64,000 nt of DNA from Bacillota bacterium (GCA_023460795.1 JAEWPC010000007.1:62001-126000), one strand, 5' to 3'. Positions 24,242 through 33,129 are shown, counted from the first letter of the stretch. A program made the numbers and translations. The notes: generated by a model from the sequence alone, not told the origin.

Positions 24242-25921
24242 GTGGAAACCACCAATCTACAATTGCTTAAAAACAAGGCTAACCGAGCGATGGGGATCAA
24301 CCGGAGCGACGCGCTCATCAGCAAGACGTACATGTTCATCGCTTTCGTGGCGCTGTTGCTCGGCGGTATCCTCGGTTTAACGCAAGGGCTGGAGAAAGCC
24401 GGGATCGTTACGCTGCCGGACTGGCTGACCTACTACCAAGTGTTGACCGCGCATGGGTTCCTTCTCGTCATCGTGTTGACGGCTTTCTTCACGATCGGTT
24501 ACTTCTACGCCGGATTGTCGCACACGCTTGGAGGGCTTCTGCCCAAGGTAAGGAAGATGGCTTGGATCGGCTTCGCGCTCAAGATCATCGGCTTCCCGCT
24601 CGTCGTCGTGCCCGTCCTGTCTAACGATGCGACGGTATTGTACACGTTCTATCCGCCGATGGCAGCCAGCCCATGGTTCTACATCGGTCTCGTGTTCATC
24701 GTGCTCGGCGTCTGGATGTGCGCGTTCGGCGCGTTCGTGCAGGTGGCAACCTGGAGGAAAAGAAACAAGGGACAGCACGTGCCGATCCTCGCCTTTTTCG
24801 CCACCGGCGTATTCGTGCTCCTGTTCTTCGGAAGCTTAGGCGTAACGACGGAAGTGCTGACGATCATTCCGTGGGCGTTCGGTTGGACGGATACGATCAA
24901 CGTCATGGTCAGCCGTACGCTGTTCTGGTCCTTCGCTCACACGCTCGTTAATATCTGGTATTTGACGGCGGCGTCCGCATGGTATGTTATCGTGCCGAAA
25001 ATCATCGGAGGCAGACGGTTCAGCGACGTGCTGACGCGGTTCGTCATTATCGCGCTCGTCGTCACGAACATTCCCGGCGGCTTCCACCACCAGATTATCG
25101 ATCCGGGAATTACGCAGGCGATTAAATTCATGCACGTCTTCATGAGCTTGGTCATCGCGGTACCTTCCATGATGACGGCTTACGCGATGTTCTCCGTGTT
25201 CGAACGCAGAGGCAGAGAGCTTGGTGGGAGAGGGCTGGTCGGCTGGTTTAAGCGAATGCCATGGGGCGACGTACGCTTCTTGGCTCCGTTCATCGCCATG
25301 GCCGCGTTCATCCCGGGCGGCGCGGGCGGCATCGTCCAATCGACGAACCAGCTCAACCAAGTCGTCCATAATACGATGTGGGTCGTCGGACACTTCCACC
25401 TGACGGTCGGCACTACGGTCATGCTGACGTTCTTCGGCATCAGTTACTGGCTGGTCCCTTATATCTCGAAACGCGTATTGACTCCGAAGATCAATAAACT
25501 CGGCGTCATCACGACGATCATCTGGACGGTCGGCATGGCGCTCATGTCTATCTCGATGCATACCGTCGGCCTGCTCGGCGCTCCGCGCAGAACGTCGTAT
25601 ACGACCTACGGCGACAGCGCGACGGCCGCGAGCTGGGACCCTTACATCATCGTGCTGGCGATCGGAGGCACGCTCCTCATGATCGGCGTTATTCTGCAAG
25701 CCTACGCCGTCTTCCACCTGATGTTCCGCGCGCCTAAAGGCGAGACGGAGTTCCCGATCGCGGACGTCGAAGAGAACGCTTCGGTCACGCCATACTGGAC
25801 GGAACGCTGGGGACGCACGATTTTCCTCATGCTGCTGTTGATCGTGATGGCTTACGTCATCCCTCTGGTCGACATGATCGTCAATGCGCCCCCGGGCTCG
25901 CCGCCGTTCAGAACCTGGTAA
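24242..25921 (+). CDS. cbaA: Catalytic subunit I of a B-family heme-copper enzyme, possible CuA nitric oxide reductase
   Basis: The 559-residue protein has about 13 membrane helices and aligns without gaps over the catalytic core to Thermus ba3 oxidase. Heme ligands His71, His384 and His386 and CuB ligands His233, His282 and His283 are all present. The residue four after His233, Tyr237 in ba3 (cross-linked to the CuB histidine and needed to split O2), is Asn237 here: FAHTLVN in place of GHPxVY. The next K-path tyrosine (Tyr244) is Ala, while Ser309, Thr312 and Tyr248 remain. Loss of this tyrosine is characteristic of nitric oxide reductases derived from oxidases, such as the Bacillus azotoformans CuANOR. 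The start is GTG 24242. Likely NO reductase; an atypical oxidase is the alternative. Confidence 0.85.
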   Translation: METTNLQLLKNKANRAMGINRSDALISKTYMFIAFVALLLGGILGLTQGLEKAGIVTLPDWLTYYQVLTAHGFLLVIVLTAFFTIGYFYAGLSHTLGGLLPKVRKMAWIGFALKIIGFPLVVVPVLSNDATVLYTFYPPMAASPWFYIGLVFIVLGVWMCAFGAFVQVATWRKRNKGQHVPILAFFATGVFVLLFFGSLGVTTEVLTIIPWAFGWTDTINVMVSRTLFWSFAHTLVNIWYLTAASAWYVIVPKIIGGRRFSDVLTRFVIIALVVTNIPGGFHHQIIDPGITQAIKFMHVFMSLVIAVPSMMTAYAMFSVFERRGRELGGRGLVGWFKRMPWGDVRFLAPFIAMAAFIPGGAGGIVQSTNQLNQVVHNTMWVVGHFHLTVGTTVMLTFFGISYWLVPYISKRVLTPKINKLGVITTIIWTVGMALMSISMHTVGLLGAPRRTSYTTYGDSATAASWDPYIIVLAIGGTLLMIGVILQAYAVFHLMFRAPKGETEFPIADVEENASVTPYWTERWGRTIFLMLLLIVMAYVIPLVDMIVNAPPGSPPFRTW

Positions 25922-25926
25922 TCGTC

Positions 25927-26574
25927 ATGAGTCCCGGGAGCAAGGTTCGACCTACGACCGTTGCGCTAATCGTCGTTCTCTTATTCGGAGCCGTGCTGTT
26001 CTACGCGGGGACGGATGGGTTCACCGCGTATACGACGGAGCAAGTCAGGCTTGCTCGGCTAGCGAAGACCCAGCCTCCGTTCCCGCCTGACGTAACGCTC
26101 GAAGACAGCCAAGGAAGAAGCTACTCGATCTCCGAATTCGCAGGAAGATACGTGTTCGCTACGTTCTTCTACTCCTCCTGTCCGACCGTGTGCGTGGAGC
26201 TGGAGAGGAATATGGAGCAGGTGTACGAGAAGCTGCCTCGATCGATGCTCGGCAAGGACATCGTCTTCCTGAGCATCAGCTTCGATCCGGAGCGGGATGA
26301 CCCGGCGCGGCTTGATCAATATCGACGGTTCTTCGATTCCGACGGAGAGACGTGGCGGATGGCGAGGGTGAACGATCGGGAGGAGCTGGACCGGCTGCTG
26401 GATCGATTCGGGGTTATCCTCATTCCGGACGACAGCGGCGGCTTCGCGCATAATTCGGCTTTTTACTTGATCGATCCGGCAGGCTCGTTAGTTAACGTTA
26501 TGGCCTACGAGGATGTAGACGGAGCGGCTCGGAAGGTCCTCGGGGTTCTGGAAGAGGGAGGCGCCAGCCTATGA
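25927..26574 (+). CDS. SCO1/SenC-type copper chaperone
   Basis: The 215-residue protein has an N-terminal membrane anchor (about 11-28) and a thioredoxin-like domain with the copper-binding SSCPTVC motif and the conserved histidine in FAHNSAFYLID. SCO proteins insert copper into the CuA site of subunit II or reduce its cysteines. The ATG at 25927 comes 5 bases after the subunit I stop and the last codon overlaps the next gene by ATGA, so it is part of the same operon. This supports a working CuA centre in the complex. Confidence 0.9.
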   Translation: MSPGSKVRPTTVALIVVLLFGAVLFYAGTDGFTAYTTEQVRLARLAKTQPPFPPDVTLEDSQGRSYSISEFAGRYVFATFFYSSCPTVCVELERNMEQVYEKLPRSMLGKDIVFLSISFDPERDDPARLDQYRRFFDSDGETWRMARVNDREELDRLLDRFGVILIPDDSGGFAHNSAFYLIDPAGSLVNVMAYEDVDGAARKVLGVLEEGGASL

Positions 26575-27128
26575 AGCAGTCGGCGTACGGATTCGTCTTA
26601 TTCGTTTTCTTGGCGCTCCCTCCCGTTGCCCGTTTTCTCGAATCGGTCATGATTATGCACATGCATATGCAGATGCCTCTGCTCGTCATCGCCGGATTTA
26701 TGATGGCGCGGTACTTCAAGCTAAGGTATCCTAGATTGTTCGCGAAATGGAACGGCAACGGCATACCGGGCATCCTCTTGTTCTCGGTCGTCATCTTGTA
26801 CTGGAATTTGCCTCGAGCGATGGACGAATCTCTCGAGCTTGCCGGTTCGGAACTGTTCAAATTCATCAGCCTGCCGTTCCTCGCGGGATTGCCGCTTAGA
26901 GATAGTTGGCAGAAGGTTAGCTATGCTTGTAAATCCACCGTATTCGTAGGTTACTTGGCGGTCTCCGTTGCGCTTGGACTGCTCTATACGATTGCACCTG
27001 TTCAGCTATGCAGCAACTATTTGCTTATCGAGCAAATTACGTTGGGCTGGGGGTTTCTGACGACCGCAATATGTATGGCGTTATACGTTGTTTATCACTT
27101 GATTGTTCGGCATTCGGAGTACGAGTAG
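26571..27128 (+). CDS. Membrane protein, CtaG-like assembly factor candidate
   Basis: The 185-residue protein has about five membrane helices. The segment SVMIMHMHMQMPLLVIAGFMM is rich in Met and His and, with LYWNLPRAMD, recalls the caa3_CtaG family (copper delivery to CuB). The match is partial and the protein is shorter than typical CtaG (about 300). Its ATG overlaps the SCO stop, so it is translationally coupled and likely works in assembly of the heme-copper enzyme. An unrelated small membrane subunit is the alternative. Confidence 0.6.
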   Translation: MKQSAYGFVLFVFLALPPVARFLESVMIMHMHMQMPLLVIAGFMMARYFKLRYPRLFAKWNGNGIPGILLFSVVILYWNLPRAMDESLELAGSELFKFISLPFLAGLPLRDSWQKVSYACKSTVFVGYLAVSVALGLLYTIAPVQLCSNYLLIEQITLGWGFLTTAICMALYVVYHLIVRHSEYE

Positions 27129-27172
27129 ACGGAACCCCTTGGCTGTATGGCCCAGGGGTTCCGTTTTATTTA
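27129..27172. terminator. Terminator between convergent genes
   Basis: ACGGAACCCCTTGG (27129-27142) pairs with CCCAGGGGTTCCGT (27151-27164) and is followed by TTTATTTAT on the plus strand. It closes the heme-copper operon and overlaps the end of the opposing gene. Confidence 0.85.
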
Positions 27173-29088
27173 TCTTGCTTCTGATGCATATAGGGATAGA
27201 GCAGGATAAGACCGGCAACGTAAAGCGCGAACGCGAACCAAGCGGGCAATAGGTGGACGAAATCGGTGTAGCCGATGTCGAAATGAATGCCGAGCCCCGC
27301 GAAGAACGCCGGCGCCCCGCCGAAGAGCAACGTCCGCCATAGCCAGCGGCGGCCGATCTGTATTCCCCATAGCGCTGCTGCAAGCAACGCGATCGCATCG
27401 GCGAACAGCGCCCCTCCGAAGCCTGCGCGATCGTGCGCGATAAGCGGGATAAGTTGATCGTTATAGGCATTCAACTGGTCCGTCGACATTTGCAAATACG
27501 TAAGATCCGTTGGCACGAACACCCGCGTAATACCGATAGTGGCGATCGTCAACCCGCCGACGGCGAGCGAGATGCCAAGCGCGACGAAACAAAGCTGTCC
27601 CCACATGGCCCGTCGCCAAGTCCGATCATTCACTAGCGAAGCGGGACTTCGATCGATAAGCGCCGGCTTATCCCGCCTTAAGGAAAGCAGAAACATGGGC
27701 AGCAGGAGGATAGCGGCCGCGGCATGCAGAGGATCGAAGAATCCGTAACCGAGATAGAGGAAAAAGCTAGGGAATCCGACGGCGCAGGAAGCGACGGTCG
27801 CGGTTCTAGCCCAATGCATGCCGGCGCGTATTCCATGTTTGGCCAGCTGAGAGTAGAGGATGCCTAGAGACAGCATCGTGCCGGCTAACGTAATCCGGTC
27901 ATGGGACATAAAGTGAAGCAAATGGCCGTTGAATGCCTCAAGCTCCGCGGCCGTAACCTCTAAAAACCGCTCGTCGTAGGGCAGCAACACGGTCGTACTG
28001 GCAATGAACCAGGCCATTAGTCCGCCGAAGAACATGCCGAGGCCAAGCAGATACATCCAACCCCAATTGCGAAAGAACGATATCGTCTCATGCTCAGGCA
28101 TCGCCGAGGCTTTCCGATGCACGATGGCATCGTTTATTCTTTTGGGCAATCCGGGACCGGAGAATACGAATCCGCTGCCGACCAGCACCGCGTCGGCTCC
28201 TGCTTGCATGAACGCGACGGCGTCGGACGGTTCATGTACGCCCGAGGCTGCTATTACGATCCAACTCCCCGGCACGATTCCGCGAATGATCCGTATAAGG
28301 CCCAGGACGTTATCCGAGTCTATAGCGCTATCGGACGTAGCTCCTCCAATGACGACTCCTTGCCAAAGAGCTAGGTCTAGCTCACCTATCATTTGTACGA
28401 CTGTGGTTTCCGTTAGATTAGGAGGGATTGTAAGGAATAGCGGTCTTCTGTGCGCCGGTTCGCGAGACTGCATCCAAGCGGCTATCGAACGAAGGATTCG
28501 CACGTCATTCGAATCCACGTAAAACCCGTCGGCACCGGCATTCGTCAGCGATTCCGCCAATTGGACAAGTTGGCGCTCCGCTTCCTCGGCGGACGAGTCG
28601 CGCATGGCGGCTATTCGCACGTATTGCGGCAGCGTATGGCCGGGCGAACCGAGCCGTCTCAGGGCGGCGTCAGCGCCATCGTTCTCGAGCGGTTCGGGAT
28701 AATCGATTCGTTCATGGGATGCATCGACAACGATGGGTGAGCGGCTTCTTATAGGTTCTACGGTAACCGGTCCGATCTCGACGAAGCCAAAACCAAGCTG
28801 CGCCAAACCGCGGCGGGCGATGCCCGATGGGTCTACCGTTCCGGCAAGTCCGACCGGAGTCTTCGACCACCCCGTCTCCAGTAAAGGAGAAGACTCTTGA
28901 TGGCCGAGCGTCTTGATGACCAACGAACCCCAAGGCATCCGTCCGACGGTGCCGAACAAAGACAGCGTCAGCTTTCTTGCGGCGCGGGCGGGCATCCGGA
29001 GTAACAAGGGGCGGAACAGTGTCTGATACGACCAATCCGGCACGAAGAACGCCTCGTTTCCAAGTCTTGTATGAAATGAGTATAGCAT
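27166..29088 (-). CDS. Degenerate dihydroorotate-dehydrogenase-like domain fused to a membrane domain
   Basis: The 640-residue protein starts with a class 2 DHODH-like barrel (about 1-325). The phosphate-binding end is conserved (ASGVHEPSDAVAFMQAGADAVLVGSGFVFSGPG), as is LGFGFVEIGPVTVEP. However, the usual VNVSSPNT loop, the catalytic-base region and the Lys of VKIAPDL are missing (here FLTIPPNL and GGATSDS for TNTT). The C-terminal half (about 345-635) has around eight membrane helices and two similar segments (FLEVTAAELEAFNGHLLHFMSHDR and YLQMSTDQLNAYNDQLIPLIAHDR) that suggest an internal duplication. It is not a standard pyrimidine enzyme; it may be a ligand sensor or altered redox protein. 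It lies 33 bases after a MocR gene on the same strand. Confidence 0.75.
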   Translation of the reverse strand: MLYSFHTRLGNEAFFVPDWSYQTLFRPLLLRMPARAARKLTLSLFGTVGRMPWGSLVIKTLGHQESSPLLETGWSKTPVGLAGTVDPSGIARRGLAQLGFGFVEIGPVTVEPIRSRSPIVVDASHERIDYPEPLENDGADAALRRLGSPGHTLPQYVRIAAMRDSSAEEAERQLVQLAESLTNAGADGFYVDSNDVRILRSIAAWMQSREPAHRRPLFLTIPPNLTETTVVQMIGELDLALWQGVVIGGATSDSAIDSDNVLGLIRIIRGIVPGSWIVIAASGVHEPSDAVAFMQAGADAVLVGSGFVFSGPGLPKRINDAIVHRKASAMPEHETISFFRNWGWMYLLGLGMFFGGLMAWFIASTTVLLPYDERFLEVTAAELEAFNGHLLHFMSHDRITLAGTMLSLGILYSQLAKHGIRAGMHWARTATVASCAVGFPSFFLYLGYGFFDPLHAAAAILLLPMFLLSLRRDKPALIDRSPASLVNDRTWRRAMWGQLCFVALGISLAVGGLTIATIGITRVFVPTDLTYLQMSTDQLNAYNDQLIPLIAHDRAGFGGALFADAIALLAAALWGIQIGRRWLWRTLLFGGAPAFFAGLGIHFDIGYTDFVHLLPAWFAFALYVAGLILLYPYMHQKQDK

Positions 29089-29121
29089 TCTCTTATTTTC
29101 GCCAAAAGCAGTTTGGCGACT

Positions 29122-30522
29122 CTACTTCAACACATCCGTCCATGCCTGCTTTAACAACCGAATGCCACGCTCCATATCGGCTATTTTAACCCCGCCATAC
29201 CCCAAATAGATTTTACGCTCGTCTTCCGGTTTTCTCCGCATCCGCATCTGCTCCATTCCGTACACCCGCACGCCCTCAGCCGCGGCCAAATCTATTAATT
29301 GCTTTTTGCTGCAGACGCACTTGACGGTAATCTCCAGATGAAGCCCCGCATTCTGACCTCTGATCTGAACGGAATCTCCTAGATACTCCTGAATCAGCTT
29401 CACGAACAATAGACGTTTTTTACGATACAAGTTGCGCATGCGCCGGATATGGCGATACCAGAACCCCTTCTCGATAAAAACCTTCATCGCGAGCTGATCG
29501 ATTCGAGACGGAGGATTGAGCGCGTATTCTACCTCGTTCAGCTTGCGCGCCAGCGCTGCCGGTAGAACCATATAATTCATGCGGATGGCGGACGTGAACA
29601 CTTTGGAGAACGTTCCGATGTAGATGACGGCGCCTTGCCGATCGAGTCCTTGCAAGGAGGGGATCGGCCTGTCGGCATAGCGGAACTCCCCGTCGTAATC
29701 GTCCTCGATAAGGTAAGCGTTCCGCCCATAAGCCCATTGAAGCAGCCTTTGCCTGGAGGATAGAGGCAAGGTGCCGCCGGTCGGGAATTGGTGAGAGGGC
29801 GTCAGGTAAGCCATACGCGCGTCCGATCGCTCAAGCTCGGCCATTCTTATTCCCTCGTCTTCGATGGAGATCGGAACGATGTCGAAGCCGTTCGCCGCGA
29901 ACGTCGCTCTGACCGGGGCATAACCCGGATCTTCGAAAGCAATCTTGGAACGGCTATCGAACAGCCGCGCAAGCAATTGGATGCCGTGATTGACGCCGGT
30001 ACCGACAACGATTTGCTCCGGGGAACAGACGACGCCCCGCGAGTGCTCTAGATACTGCGCGAGAACGGTCCGGAATTCGTATTCGCCGCGCGGATCTCCG
30101 TAGCGATGGAGGGTGTCGTTATGTCGGGCGAACACTTCGCCGATCGCGCTCTTCCAGCTTTGGATGGGAAAAGCATCGCTATCGATGGTCGCCGGATGAA
30201 AATCGACGGAGATACTTGAACGATCCGAGGGTACGGTTTTTCTTGGTATCGCGGACGGGATCGCCTGCGCCGTCTCAAGGTCTGGAAGGCAGGCGTAGTA
30301 ACCCGAGCGCGGCTTGCTGGCGACGTAACCGTCAGCGAGCAGCATTTGATAGGCCGTCTCGATCGTGATTTTGCTGATATTGAGCTGAAGACACAGCGAA
30401 CGAACGGAGGGCAGGCGGGTCCCTTGAGGGAGCTTGCCTGAACGAATTTGAGCTCGAAAATACGTATACAATTGGAGGTATAGCGGCGAATTGGAACGAT
30501 CGGGCAGCGATATGTCGAACAT
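29122..30522 (-). CDS. MocR-family regulator (GntR helix-turn-helix fused to aminotransferase fold)
   Basis: The 466-residue protein has a GntR-type winged helix (about 10-75, GKLPQGTRLPSVRSLCLQLNISKITIETAYQML) and a fold-type I aminotransferase-like domain (about 110-460). The PLP lysine is in YIGTFSKVFTSAIRM. Members such as GabR and PdxR use PLP adducts to regulate neighbouring genes. It is divergent from an MFS pump gene and followed by the DHODH-membrane fusion. Two direct repeats in the divergent gap are likely operators. Confidence 0.88.
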   Translation of the reverse strand: MFDISLPDRSNSPLYLQLYTYFRAQIRSGKLPQGTRLPSVRSLCLQLNISKITIETAYQMLLADGYVASKPRSGYYACLPDLETAQAIPSAIPRKTVPSDRSSISVDFHPATIDSDAFPIQSWKSAIGEVFARHNDTLHRYGDPRGEYEFRTVLAQYLEHSRGVVCSPEQIVVGTGVNHGIQLLARLFDSRSKIAFEDPGYAPVRATFAANGFDIVPISIEDEGIRMAELERSDARMAYLTPSHQFPTGGTLPLSSRQRLLQWAYGRNAYLIEDDYDGEFRYADRPIPSLQGLDRQGAVIYIGTFSKVFTSAIRMNYMVLPAALARKLNEVEYALNPPSRIDQLAMKVFIEKGFWYRHIRRMRNLYRKKRLLFVKLIQEYLGDSVQIRGQNAGLHLEITVKCVCSKKQLIDLAAAEGVRVYGMEQMRMRRKPEDERKIYLGYGGVKIADMERGIRLLKQAWTDVLK

Positions 30523-30542
30523 GTAGACCTCCCAATCTGACC

Positions 30543-30580
30543 CTATAAAGGTCTAATAAACTGTAGCTTCTATCAAGGTC
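30543..30580. promoter_or_regulatory. Direct-repeat operator and MocR promoter in the divergent gap
   Basis: CTATAAAGGTC (30543-30553) and CTATCAAGGTC (30570-30580) are direct repeats with one mismatch and 27-base spacing, the pattern bound by GabR-type dimers. On the minus strand, TTGACC (30576-30581 complement) and TTATTA 17 bases later form a plausible sigma-A promoter for the MocR gene, overlapping both repeats, which suggests autoregulation. Confidence 0.55.
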
Positions 30581-30627
30581 AATTCTATTTTATTCTACAT
30601 CTAGGAAAGACGATAGGGGGAAGCGTT

Positions 30628-31836
30628 ATGAAGATGGCGGGCCAAGAAAGAAACGTAGTTCTAGGGTGGGGCGTGCTTACTTTCATCGTGGTAGGCATGG
30701 CGTCTACGTTCAATACGGCCCTGCCGACGATCGCGGAAAACCTGCAGCTGCGTCCGGCGGAATCCGCGTGGCTCGTCTCGCTATACACATTGACCTTCGC
30801 GATCGCGACGGTCGTATTCGCGCGGCTGTCCGATCGCTATTCGATCTCCAAACTGTTACTGGCAGGCTTGATCGTAGGCGGCGTCTCGTCCGCGGCGGGG
30901 ATGTTCGTCTCCGACTACGCCGCGTTGTTCATCGTTCGATTGCTGCAGGCGATCGGGGGCGGATCTCTTCCGGGGCTAAGCTTCATTTACTTCAAGAAGC
31001 ACATTAGCGAAGGATACCGGTCGACCGCGCTCATGCAGCTGTCTATTTTCATCGGGCTGGGATTCGGGTTAGGCCCGATATTAGGCGGCGGGTTCACGCA
31101 CCTATTCGGCTGGCGAACGTTGTTCGCTATCCCGTCTCTGCTGCTGATCGCCGTTCCGATCGCATCGCGGCTAGGGGCTGCCGATAGCGGCATAAGAACG
31201 CTGCAGATTCAGCCGGTCATGCGAAGCTTGCTGAGACGATCCTCCTATACGCTCAGAATCGTCATGCAGTTCGGATTGTATTTCGTTCAGATGTCCGTGC
31301 TGTACTTGATCCCTATGCAAGCCGAAAGCTTATCCTATTCGGCGATCGAGATCGGTTGTCTGTTAAGTCCCGGCGCTCTATGCGCGACGGCAATCCTGTG
31401 GCGAATCCGCAGGCTTCCGAAGGAAGGTCGCCAAGACGGGATGATGCTCGGGTTAATGGCGGTAATTGCGGGAGCTATCGTATTGACTGCTGCGGGAGAT
31501 TATCCGATCGCATCGGTCCTCATCGGATATTTCTGCGTTGCCATCGGTCTGGCGGTCGCATCGGCTTCGCTGAACGATCAGATCGCGCGGCGGTTAACCG
31601 CGGCGGAAGCATCGAAGGGATTGGCGTTGTCCCAATTCGTCCAGTTTCTCGGCGGTGCGGCGGGGGCTGCGGTTAGCGGCAACTTGCTGGATCAGTTTCG
31701 GGATTCGTACGCGCTGTTGTATATCGGTCTTGCTTGCATCGCGGTAGTAACCGTTGTTGCCTATATTCTACTGAACACGAAGGAGAAGGTTGCTTTTATG
31801 AGGAGACTTGGCAATGAGTATCAGTATGGCGAATAA
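30628..31836 (+). CDS. MFS drug/proton antiporter-type transporter
   Basis: The 402-residue protein has about 12 membrane helices and the MFS signatures ARLSDRYS (motif A, loop 2-3) and, in helix 5, GLGFGLGPILGGGFTHLFGWR (antiporter motif C). It is a DHA-type efflux pump of unknown substrate. ATG 30628 follows GATAGGGGGAAG. It is divergent from the MocR regulator, which likely controls it. Confidence 0.85.
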   Translation: MKMAGQERNVVLGWGVLTFIVVGMASTFNTALPTIAENLQLRPAESAWLVSLYTLTFAIATVVFARLSDRYSISKLLLAGLIVGGVSSAAGMFVSDYAALFIVRLLQAIGGGSLPGLSFIYFKKHISEGYRSTALMQLSIFIGLGFGLGPILGGGFTHLFGWRTLFAIPSLLLIAVPIASRLGAADSGIRTLQIQPVMRSLLRRSSYTLRIVMQFGLYFVQMSVLYLIPMQAESLSYSAIEIGCLLSPGALCATAILWRIRRLPKEGRQDGMMLGLMAVIAGAIVLTAAGDYPIASVLIGYFCVAIGLAVASASLNDQIARRLTAAEASKGLALSQFVQFLGGAAGAAVSGNLLDQFRDSYALLYIGLACIAVVTVVAYILLNTKEKVAFMRRLGNEYQYGE

Positions 31837-31924
31837 AATGGGGGCCTGCATGATTAGGGTTCAGCCCGGCAAGACTTGGTTACAATGGTAATGCATTTGA
31901 TCAAGTCCACCGAGGAGGGTCCCC

Positions 31925-32275
31925 ATGTCCGAGCACAATCATGTCGTGGAGAAGGACGGCAACATTAACCCGAATAACGTAGACGATGCCATCTCGAACA
32001 TTGACGCCGACGAAAGAGACCGCATTCTTCGCAATTTCGAGACGTTCAAGAACTATCTGGGCAGGCGGGTCAAGATGGGTCAGAGCATCGGACTAGGCGA
32101 AGAGCAAATGGCCGTCATCGCCGAGGAGGTAGCCGACTACCTCGCGAAGAACGAGAGTCCGCGCAATAGCGAAGAGATGCTTCTGCAAGAGCTGTGGGCG
32201 GTTGGCACGGAAGAGGAACGCCACATGCTGGCGCATATGCTCTTACGGATGGTTCAGCCGCAGCGCAAGCATTGA
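31925..32275 (+). CDS. DUF3243 (YmfJ-like) protein
   Basis: The 116-residue acidic, soluble protein matches DUF3243 through FKNYLGRRVKMGQSIGLGEEQMAVIAEEVADYLAKNE and LLQELWAVGTEEERHMLAHMLLRMVQ. The N-terminal tail is charged and Asn-rich. The family function is not known. ATG 31925 follows GAGGAGGG. Confidence 0.82.
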   Translation: MSEHNHVVEKDGNINPNNVDDAISNIDADERDRILRNFETFKNYLGRRVKMGQSIGLGEEQMAVIAEEVADYLAKNESPRNSEEMLLQELWAVGTEEERHMLAHMLLRMVQPQRKH

Positions 32276-32287
32276 TCTCCCCTTCGA

Positions 32288-32323
32288 AGTGTCCCGGCCC
32301 GGCGAGAGCCGGCGCGGGGCACT
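32288..32323. terminator. Strong hairpin after the DUF3243 gene
   Basis: AGTGTCCCGGCCCGGC pairs with GCCGGCGCGGGGCACT around GAGA, nearly perfect over 16 bp. No T-run follows, so it may act as an mRNA 3' stabiliser or inefficient terminator. From here to 32470 I see no gene. Confidence 0.5.
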
Positions 32324-32470
32324 TTGCCGTTCTGCGAGAGACGCTCGGAGTCCTAGATATCCGCCGGATTCGACGGGAAATCCCCGTTCGATAGCCGCAT
32401 TGACTGCGCTTCCAATGGCCGTTCATAATATTGAATGGGTTGAAATAATTTCCAGTTGGGAGTGTGTGGG

Positions 32471-33064
32471 ATGTCCAAGCGCGTGTTGATCTTAACGGGT
32501 GACGGAGCGGAAGTGCTGGAGGTTTATTATCCTTATTTTCGAGTACAAGAGGAAGGTTACGAGGCGGTCATCGCGGCACCGAGGAAAAAGACATTGAACA
32601 CCGTATGCCACGATTTCGTAGACGGATGGGATACTTACACGGAGAAGCCGGCTCATCAGCTGGCAGCCGATATTTCCTTCGCGGACGTCGCACCGGGCGA
32701 TTACGACGCGCTCATCATTCCGGGCGGGCGCGCGCCGGAATTTATTCGCAACGATCCTGATCTTCCGCGCATCGTGCAGCATTTTCTCGATGCGAATAAG
32801 CCGGTCGGGGCGATCTGCCACGGCGCCCAAGTCTTCCTGGCGCTGCCGAACCGCTCCGTCTTCGAAGGCCGAACGCTGAGCGCCTATAACGCGTGCAAGC
32901 TGGAAGTCGAAGCTCTCGGCGCGCAATACGCAAGCGGCACGCTGCACGTAGACGGCACGCTCGTCAGCGGCCATGCCTGGCCCGATCTGCCGGGCTTCAT
33001 GCGCGAGTTCTTGAACCTGCTGGGCCGGACGTCGGACAAGGAATTATCTTCTTCCGTAAATTAA
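32471..33064 (+). CDS. DJ-1/PfpI family protein
   Basis: The 197-residue protein has the DJ-1/PfpI fold with the nucleophile elbow AICHGAQVFLAL (Cys followed by His) and the acidic partner in DGAEVLEV near the N terminus. Family members act as glyoxalases/deglycases, proteases or stress proteins; sequence alone does not choose. ATG 32471 lies 9 bases after GGGAG; an upstream in-frame GTG is less likely. A perfect terminator follows. Confidence 0.85.
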   Translation: MSKRVLILTGDGAEVLEVYYPYFRVQEEGYEAVIAAPRKKTLNTVCHDFVDGWDTYTEKPAHQLAADISFADVAPGDYDALIIPGGRAPEFIRNDPDLPRIVQHFLDANKPVGAICHGAQVFLALPNRSVFEGRTLSAYNACKLEVEALGAQYASGTLHVDGTLVSGHAWPDLPGFMREFLNLLGRTSDKELSSSVN

Positions 33065-33073
33065 TAGCGAGAG

Positions 33074-33102
33074 AGCCGGCGATCTTGGATCGCCGGCTTT
33101 TT
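33074..33102 (+). terminator. Terminator, left copy of a duplicated hairpin
   Basis: AGCCGGCGATC pairs with GATCGCCGGCT (loop TTG) and TTTTT follows. The 27 bases 33074-33100 recur exactly at 33862-33888. Confidence 0.88.
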
Positions 33103-33129
33103 GAATGTGTGAATGGTTTTATCGCTGAA

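Noticed and set aside
24836..25717. Long minus-strand open frame (293 codons) across subunit I of the heme-copper enzyme
   Set aside because: Its product is an Arg/Asp/His-rich low-complexity protein and it lies opposite a strongly conserved gene; it is a GC-driven shadow frame.
24242..25921. Plain reading of the heme-copper operon as an ordinary ba3 cytochrome oxidase
   Set aside because: The overall fold and ligands fit, but the essential Tyr237 is Asn and the HP of the HPxVY motif is changed, so an ordinary O2-reducing enzyme is not the best explanation.
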